Shown piece after piece: positions 59,171 through 64,000 of a stretch of 64,000 nucleotides of DNA. The stretch's first letter is position 1, and every line of letters begins with the position of its first letter. Source of the DNA: an uncultured Christensenellaceae bacterium. GTDB taxonomy: Bacteria > Bacillota > Clostridia > Christensenellales > CAG-314. The stretch covers positions 1-64,000 of the forward strand of contig CAJUIZ010000001.1 of the NCBI GenBank assembly GCA_910586625.1, read 5' to 3'. Position numbers and translations under genes: made by a program. The notes below the pieces were generated by a model that saw nothing but the letters and a program-made list of their open reading frames with translations, was not told the origin of the DNA and did not search any database.

Positions 59171-60955
59171 TTATTTGCAAATCTTTTCCAATTCGGCAAG
59201 CGTATCTTCAAATGACTTGGTAACTATTTTGAACGGTTCTTCGCTCGTAAGGTCTACGCCCGCGACCTTTAATTCCGATACGGGGTCAATCGATCCGCCC
59301 AACGACAGGAATTTTTTGTAGTTTTTGACGGCAGGTTCGCCTTCCTTCAAAATCTTTTCCGCAAGACACACCGCGGATATTATGCCTGTTGCATACTTGT
59401 ACACGTAAAATGCGCGGTAGAAATGCGGTATACGAGCCCATTCGTACTTGATTTCGTCGTTATGTGTAACCGCTTCGCCGTAGTACATTTTGTTAAGTTC
59501 CAAATACTTGGCGCTCAGCGCTTCCGCAGTCATAGGCTCGCCCCTTTCCACCAGGTCGTGCGAAATCTGTTCGAATTCGGCAAACATAGCCTGACGGTAC
59601 ATTGTGGTACGCAGCATATCCAAATAATATTGAAGCAGATACTTTTTGATATTGACGTCTTTTTCCGTTTTTAACAGATACTTCAACAACAGCACTTCGT
59701 TACACGTAGAAGCCACTTCCGCAACGAAAATCTTATAATCCGCCTTGGCATGCGGCTGTGCAAGCTCGCTGTAATAAGTATGCATAGAGTGACCCATTTC
59801 GTGAGCGATGGTAAAAATATCGTGGGTAGTCTTTTGATAGTTAAGCAGCATATACGGGTGAACGGTAGGCACTCCCATAGAATAAGCGCCGCTACGCTTG
59901 GTGGGCGTTTCGTGAACGTCTATCCAACGGCTGTCAAACGCCTTGCGCACTACTTCGAGATAGTCATTGCCAAGCGGAGCCAATCCCTTCATAACGAGTT
60001 CGCACGCTTCTTCGTACTCGCAGGAAATGTCCGCGTTTTCGAATATGGAAACGTACAAATCATACATATTAAGCGTTTCCACACCCATCAGCTTCTTACG
60101 CAAGGCAACGTACTTGTGCAGGGGCGCAAAGCTCGAATGCATACACTTGATAAGATTGTCGTACACCGCCTTATCTACCTGTTCGTAGAATAACGCCTGT
60201 TCCATTGTGCTGTTGAACTTCTTGGCTTGCGCATAAAACCAGTCCGCCTTGACGCTTCCTTCGTATAGACCCGCAAGCGTGTTAATCTTCTCTATATACG
60301 ACTTGTAGTACGTTTCGAAAGCTGTCTTACGAACCTTTTGGTCCTTGTGCTGCAACAGCATAGAATACGCGCCGTGCCCCAACTGCACTTCTTTGCCGTC
60401 TACGGTAATCTTGCCGAACTTGATATCGCCGCTGTCCAAACGGTTGAATACTTCGTGGAACTGGTCTGAAAACGCGCCGACATTGGCAAGAAGTTTTTCT
60501 TCCGCGTGCGACAGAATATGCGCTTTGCCTTCCAAAAGTTTTTTCAGCTGAACGTCATAGTCGGAAAATTCGGGGTCGGCAATAAGTTTTTTAAGCTGCT
60601 CGTCGGGCAAAGCGGAAATTTCGGGAGAAACAAACGCCGCAATAGCTCCGCACTCTGTTATAAGTCCGTACACACGGGCGTAACGAGCTTGCTTGTCGGC
60701 GTCCTGACTGTCTTCGTTGTAGCTCATAAACGCGTAGCAATACAGCTTTTCCAACACAATGTCCAATTTGTCGGAAGTCTTAAAAAACTTTAACAGAGTA
60801 TCTCTGTCGCCAAGCTTGCCTTGATAATCGGAAAGCTTCTTATATTCCTTGGAAACGTAAGCGAAGTTTTCTTCCCAATCGGCTGTCGACGCGAAAATAT
60901 CGCCTAAATTCCATTTGTATTTTTCGGGAATTTCACTTCTGTTTTGATAACTCAT
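59171..60955 (-). CDS. pepF: Oligoendopeptidase F (M3 family)
   Basis: A 594-residue zinc peptidase that cleaves oligopeptides in the cytosol. The M3 zinc site FTIAHEMGHSMHTYYS with the third ligand Glu in AEVASTCNEVLLL is intact, and the length matches PepF. Preceding helical lobe and C-terminal YATGIISAVCLAEKIL complete the fold. Start with GGAGATAAAATT. Its leader holds a hairpin with a T-run. Confidence 0.94.
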   Translation of the reverse strand: MSYQNRSEIPEKYKWNLGDIFASTADWEENFAYVSKEYKKLSDYQGKLGDRDTLLKFFKTSDKLDIVLEKLYCYAFMSYNEDSQDADKQARYARVYGLITECGAIAAFVSPEISALPDEQLKKLIADPEFSDYDVQLKKLLEGKAHILSHAEEKLLANVGAFSDQFHEVFNRLDSGDIKFGKITVDGKEVQLGHGAYSMLLQHKDQKVRKTAFETYYKSYIEKINTLAGLYEGSVKADWFYAQAKKFNSTMEQALFYEQVDKAVYDNLIKCMHSSFAPLHKYVALRKKLMGVETLNMYDLYVSIFENADISCEYEEACELVMKGLAPLGNDYLEVVRKAFDSRWIDVHETPTKRSGAYSMGVPTVHPYMLLNYQKTTHDIFTIAHEMGHSMHTYYSELAQPHAKADYKIFVAEVASTCNEVLLLKYLLKTEKDVNIKKYLLQYYLDMLRTTMYRQAMFAEFEQISHDLVERGEPMTAEALSAKYLELNKMYYGEAVTHNDEIKYEWARIPHFYRAFYVYKYATGIISAVCLAEKILKEGEPAVKNYKKFLSLGGSIDPVSELKVAGVDLTSEEPFKIVTKSFEDTLAELEKICK

Positions 60956-61009
60956 AATTTTATCTCCTTACAAAACTTCAATCGGCGGCATACGCTTGCC
61001 GAGCCGAAA

Positions 61010-61087
61010 AAATAACGCAAACGGCTTTTAACCGTTGTTATTTACGTTATATAAATTGATTATAACCCAAACGCTATTCGCCGTCAA
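61010..61087 (-). promoter_or_regulatory. Promoter and attenuator-like hairpin of pepF
   Basis: On the minus strand TTGACG (61082-61087) and TATAAT (61059-61064) are 17 bp apart. The leader carries a hairpin, 61010-61024 with 61032-61043 (3-nt bulge), followed by a short T-run, about 50 nt before the pepF start. It can stop read-through from the ABC operon or attenuate pepF. Confidence 0.55.
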
Positions 61088-61145
61088 GCAGGCAGAGCCC
61101 TTTGCCGATGCGTTAAGATACGGCACCGCTTCGGTAATATACGGC

Positions 61146-63101
61146 TTAACTCAATTCGAACATACCTGTATAAAGCTGATAGTACTTACCCTTTTGCTTG
61201 ATAAGGTCGTCGTGACTGCCGCGTTCGATAATCCGCCCGTGCTCAAGCACCATTATTGCGTTGCTGTTGCGTACCGTCGACAAACGGTGAGCGATTACAA
61301 ACGTGGTACGTCCCTGCATAAGTCGATCCATACCCTTTTCTATAAGCCATTCGGTGCGGGTATCTATGCTGCTTGTAGCTTCGTCCAAAATAAGTACGGG
61401 CGGATCGGCTACCGCCGCGCGGGCTATTGCCAACAACTGACGCTGTCCCTGCGAAAGGTTTTCGCCGTCGCGAGTCAACAAAGTGTTATAACCTTCGGGC
61501 AAATGCTTTATAAACTGATGCGCATTGGCGGACTTTGCCGCGGCAATACACTCGTCGTCCGTTGCGTCTAAGCGTCCGTAGCGGATATTGTCCATTACAG
61601 TGCCCGTAAACAGGTGCGTATCCTGTAAAACCATTGCAAGAGATTTGCGCAAATCCGCCTTTTTAATTTTATTGATATTGATACCGTCGTAGCGTATCTT
61701 GCCGTCTGGCACGTCGTAAAAACGGTTTATTAGGTTGGTTATCGTGGTTTTTCCCGCGCCGGTCGAGCCTACGAAGGCAATTTTCTGCCCCGGCTTGGCA
61801 AAAAGCGAAACGTCTTGCAGGACGGTTTTGTTCTCTTCGTATCCGAACGTTACTTCTTCGAAACGAACGTCGCCTTTAAGCTCGGTATAAGTGATTTCCC
61901 CCGTTTCGTGATGTGGATGCTTCCACGCCCAACGCCCAGTACGCATTTGACTTTCTGTAATGTTTCCCTGCCCGTCGATATCGGCGTTTACAAGCGTTAC
62001 GTATCCGTCGTCTACTTCCACGGGAGTATCCAACAGCTCGAAAACGCGTTCGCCGCCGGCAAGCGCCATAAACACCAAGTTTATTTGCTGAGCAATTTGC
62101 TGAATGGGGTTGGTGATGTTACGAATATACATTAGGAAGGTCGCAATTATACCGACGAAACCCAACGGCTCGTTGGAAGAAATCGCTATAAACGCACCGG
62201 AGATAGCTATAGCGGCATAAAAGAAGTGCGACACGTTGTTCATTATGGGACCCATTATGTTAGCGTAACCGTTGGCTTTGCCGGACACTTCCTGCCAATG
62301 CGAATTTATAACGTCAAACGCAGAAACGGCGGCTTGTTCGTGATTGAAAGCTTTGACGACCTTTTGCCCTTCCACCAATTCTTCTATATAACCGTTAAGC
62401 TTGCCAACCGCCTGTTGCTGCGCTACAAAGTTCTTTTGCGACTTGCCGCCGATAAACTTGACGATAACAAGCATAACGACGAGCATACACACCATAATAA
62501 GAGCAAGAATCCAGTTGAGCACGAACATCATTGTGAAAACGCCCAATATTGTCATAACGCTGCTTATCATTTGCGGAATGCACCGAGCGATAAATTCGTT
62601 CATAACATCGACATCGTTGGTAAAGCGCGTCATCAATTCGCCGTGCGTAGTCGTATCGAATACCTTGATGGGCAGCTTCTGCATATGACTGAACAGCTCG
62701 TTACGCATAGTCGTCATAGTCGTGGTAGAAATAGCTACAAGCAAACGGTTGCACATATAATTGGCGAGTAAGCTCAACACGTAAACCGACGCTATGGTAC
62801 AGACCAATATGGTTAAATATTGAATTTTACCCGCAACGCCTTGGAACACCAATGCGTCTAACTGCGCGATACCCGTAAGAGCCAAGTCGTCCGACGGCTT
62901 GACTGCGGCAAGCCCGTTAAGCAGCGGAGCGAGAATAGCCGTGCCCGCAATGTTGGCGAAAGCCGATATCAATATACCTATGATTGCCAATACCATTTTA
63001 CCGCGGTGCGGCTTGAGATACTTGATAAGACGGAACATTGTTCCCTTGATATTTTTAGGCTTTTGCGCGCCCATTCCGCGCTTTCCCATAGGTTTAGGCA
63101 T
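61146..63101 (-). CDS. ABC exporter subunit (fused permease-ATPase)
   Basis: A 651-residue half-transporter: an exporter-type transmembrane domain of six helices (about 30-335), then an ATPase with Walker A VGSTGAGKTTI, signature LSQGQRQLL and Walker B VLILDEATSSID. It is the second subunit of a heterodimer with the gene ahead of it, overlapping its stop by 8 nt (ATG 63101, AAGGGGG upstream). Family members export lipids, peptides or drugs; the substrate is unknown. Confidence 0.92.
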   Translation of the reverse strand: MPKPMGKRGMGAQKPKNIKGTMFRLIKYLKPHRGKMVLAIIGILISAFANIAGTAILAPLLNGLAAVKPSDDLALTGIAQLDALVFQGVAGKIQYLTILVCTIASVYVLSLLANYMCNRLLVAISTTTMTTMRNELFSHMQKLPIKVFDTTTHGELMTRFTNDVDVMNEFIARCIPQMISSVMTILGVFTMMFVLNWILALIMVCMLVVMLVIVKFIGGKSQKNFVAQQQAVGKLNGYIEELVEGQKVVKAFNHEQAAVSAFDVINSHWQEVSGKANGYANIMGPIMNNVSHFFYAAIAISGAFIAISSNEPLGFVGIIATFLMYIRNITNPIQQIAQQINLVFMALAGGERVFELLDTPVEVDDGYVTLVNADIDGQGNITESQMRTGRWAWKHPHHETGEITYTELKGDVRFEEVTFGYEENKTVLQDVSLFAKPGQKIAFVGSTGAGKTTITNLINRFYDVPDGKIRYDGININKIKKADLRKSLAMVLQDTHLFTGTVMDNIRYGRLDATDDECIAAAKSANAHQFIKHLPEGYNTLLTRDGENLSQGQRQLLAIARAAVADPPVLILDEATSSIDTRTEWLIEKGMDRLMQGRTTFVIAHRLSTVRNSNAIMVLEHGRIIERGSHDDLIKQKGKYYQLYTGMFELS

Positions 63102-64000
63102 TACTTTCACCCCCTTGCTCGGCGGCGGCTTTTTGCTGAGAATTGTACACTTCCTGATAAATAGAACAGGTTTCGATCAGCTGCTCGTGCGTGCCTACGG
63201 CATTGATTTTACCGTCGTCCAGCACTACTATTTTGTCGCAATTTTCCACCGAAGAAATACGCTGCGCAATAATTATCGTCGTCATATCCTTCGCCGTTTC
63301 TTTAAGTCCTTGACGTATGCTCGCGTCCGTAGCCGTATCAACCGCGCTTGTGGAATCGTCCAAAATCATTATCTTTGGCTTTTTGAGCAACGCGCGCGCG
63401 ATACACAAGCGTTGCTTTTGTCCGCCGGAAACATTGACGCCGCCCTGACCCAAATCCGTTTCGTAGCCGTCCGGGAAGGACATTATAAAGTCGTGCGCGC
63501 AAGCCGCCTTGCAGGCTCGCTCTATTTCTTCCTGCGTGGCATCCTTGTTACCCCACAGAAGATTTTCGCGAATGGTTCCGCTGAACAAAACGTTCTTTTG
63601 CAGTACCATAGATACGCCTTCGCGAAGATTGTACAGCGAATAATCGCGAACATTAGTACCGTCCACAAGCACTTCTCCGTCCAAAACATCGTAAAAACGG
63701 GGAATAAGCTGCACCAAACTGGTTTTGCCGTCGCCCGTGCCGCCGATGACTCCTACAGTTTCGCCCGACTTAATACTGAGATTGATACCTTCGAGAGTTA
63801 AATTGTCGGCATTGTTGGAATAGGAGAAATTGACGTTTACAAAATCTATCGCGCCGCTTTCCACCAATTTGTCGCTGTCGCCGTCAATGATATCGGGAGT
63901 TGTTTCCAACACTTCGTACAAACGATCTATACTGGCTCTGCTCATTACAAGCTGTACCGCTATGAAGCATATCATCATAACGGACATTAGTATCTGCGTA
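63094..64000 (-). CDS. ABC exporter subunit, 5' end outside the window
   Basis: The visible 302 codons are the end of the last transmembrane helix and the whole ATPase domain: Walker A GGTGDGKTSLV, signature VSGGQKQRL, Walker B IMILDDSTSAVDT and the switch His in IIIAQRISS. The nucleotide-binding site differs in the Asp of DDSTSAVD where catalytic ones have DEATSS, a mark of the degenerate half in heterodimeric exporters. The reading frame stays open to the window edge. Confidence 0.9.
   Translation of the reverse strand, partial: TQILMSVMMICFIAVQLVMSRASIDRLYEVLETTPDIIDGDSDKLVESGAIDFVNVNFSYSNNADNLTLEGINLSIKSGETVGVIGGTGDGKTSLVQLIPRFYDVLDGEVLVDGTNVRDYSLYNLREGVSMVLQKNVLFSGTIRENLLWGNKDATQEEIERACKAACAHDFIMSFPDGYETDLGQGGVNVSGGQKQRLCIARALLKKPKIMILDDSTSAVDTATDASIRQGLKETAKDMTTIIIAQRISSVENCDKIVVLDDGKINAVGTHEQLIETCSIYQEVYNSQQKAAAEQGGESNA

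Noticed and set aside
1..64000. tRNA, rRNA or CRISPR arrays
   Set aside because: Read for conserved tRNA arms, rRNA cores and regular short repeats; none seen.

Overview
This window reads as a chromosomal segment of a Gram-positive, probably anaerobic member of the Bacillota (Clostridia-like). The evidence is lipoprotein signal peptides with Firmicutes-type lipoboxes, strong AGGAGG-type ribosome binding sites, textbook sigma-A promoters (several are TTGACA-17-TATAAT or one base off), a Spo0A-type DNA-binding domain, an Fe-S L-serine dehydratase, oligoendopeptidase F, a type-2 GalT and a yybP-ykoY manganese riboswitch. Base composition looks moderate, roughly mid-40s percent GC by eye. I cannot name a genus. 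I saw no rRNA, tRNA or CRISPR array.

Layout. 1-2430: a possible IS3-family terminal repeat at the very edge, then the RNA-binding protein Tex. 2569-4330: a nucleoside (uridine) kinase. 4380-7921: a three-gene secreted operon of a large OB-fold lipoprotein, a barnase-like RNase carried as a lipoprotein, and a cytosolic barstar that overlaps it by 4 nt. 7986-11320: cyclophilin, M29 aminopeptidase and a ZIP metal transporter. 11416-19931: a 1952-residue secreted repeat protein, a small lipoprotein and a secreted endonuclease I. 19959-24486: a two-component system, a phosphoglycolate-phosphatase-like HAD protein, serine dehydratase and D-aminoacyl-tRNA deacylase. 24558-31571: a five-gene flavoenzyme operon (GlpA-like, GlpB-like, DUF1667, FGGY kinase, alkyl-DHAP-synthase-like). 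31678-34324: a MATE exporter and a phosphodiesterase. 34359-36009: a small kinase and an acyl-ACP thioesterase. 36041-38977: the Mn2+ riboswitch and its P-type ATPase. 39063-41853: DUF3795, TcdA, a lipid kinase and a HAD hydrolase. 42062-46833: a galactose locus with galE, a galT-galK gene fusion and a divergent AraC regulator.

46834-52222 is an integrative mobilizable element with a serine recombinase, a ribbon-helix-helix-like accessory protein, a MobL-type relaxase with an inverted-repeat oriT candidate, and a partly eroded cargo and regulatory end (KilA-N and DUF4145 remnants and an XRE repressor). It sits between two host transcription terminators. 52223-55627: an RNA uracil methyltransferase translationally coupled to a second two-component system. 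55793-58370: an acyltransferase and an MFS transporter with a structured leader. 58610-61087: a free-standing Spo0A-C-like protein and oligoendopeptidase F. 61146-64000: a heterodimeric ABC exporter, cut by the window edge.

The signals I consider most worth following are the lipoprotein barnase/barstar operon, the alkyl-DHAP-synthase-like flavoenzyme inside a glp-like operon, the GalT-GalK fusion, the relaxase whose only well-placed start codon is AUA, the endonuclease whose signal peptide is joined to its gene through an A9 tract, and the orphan Spo0A output domain.
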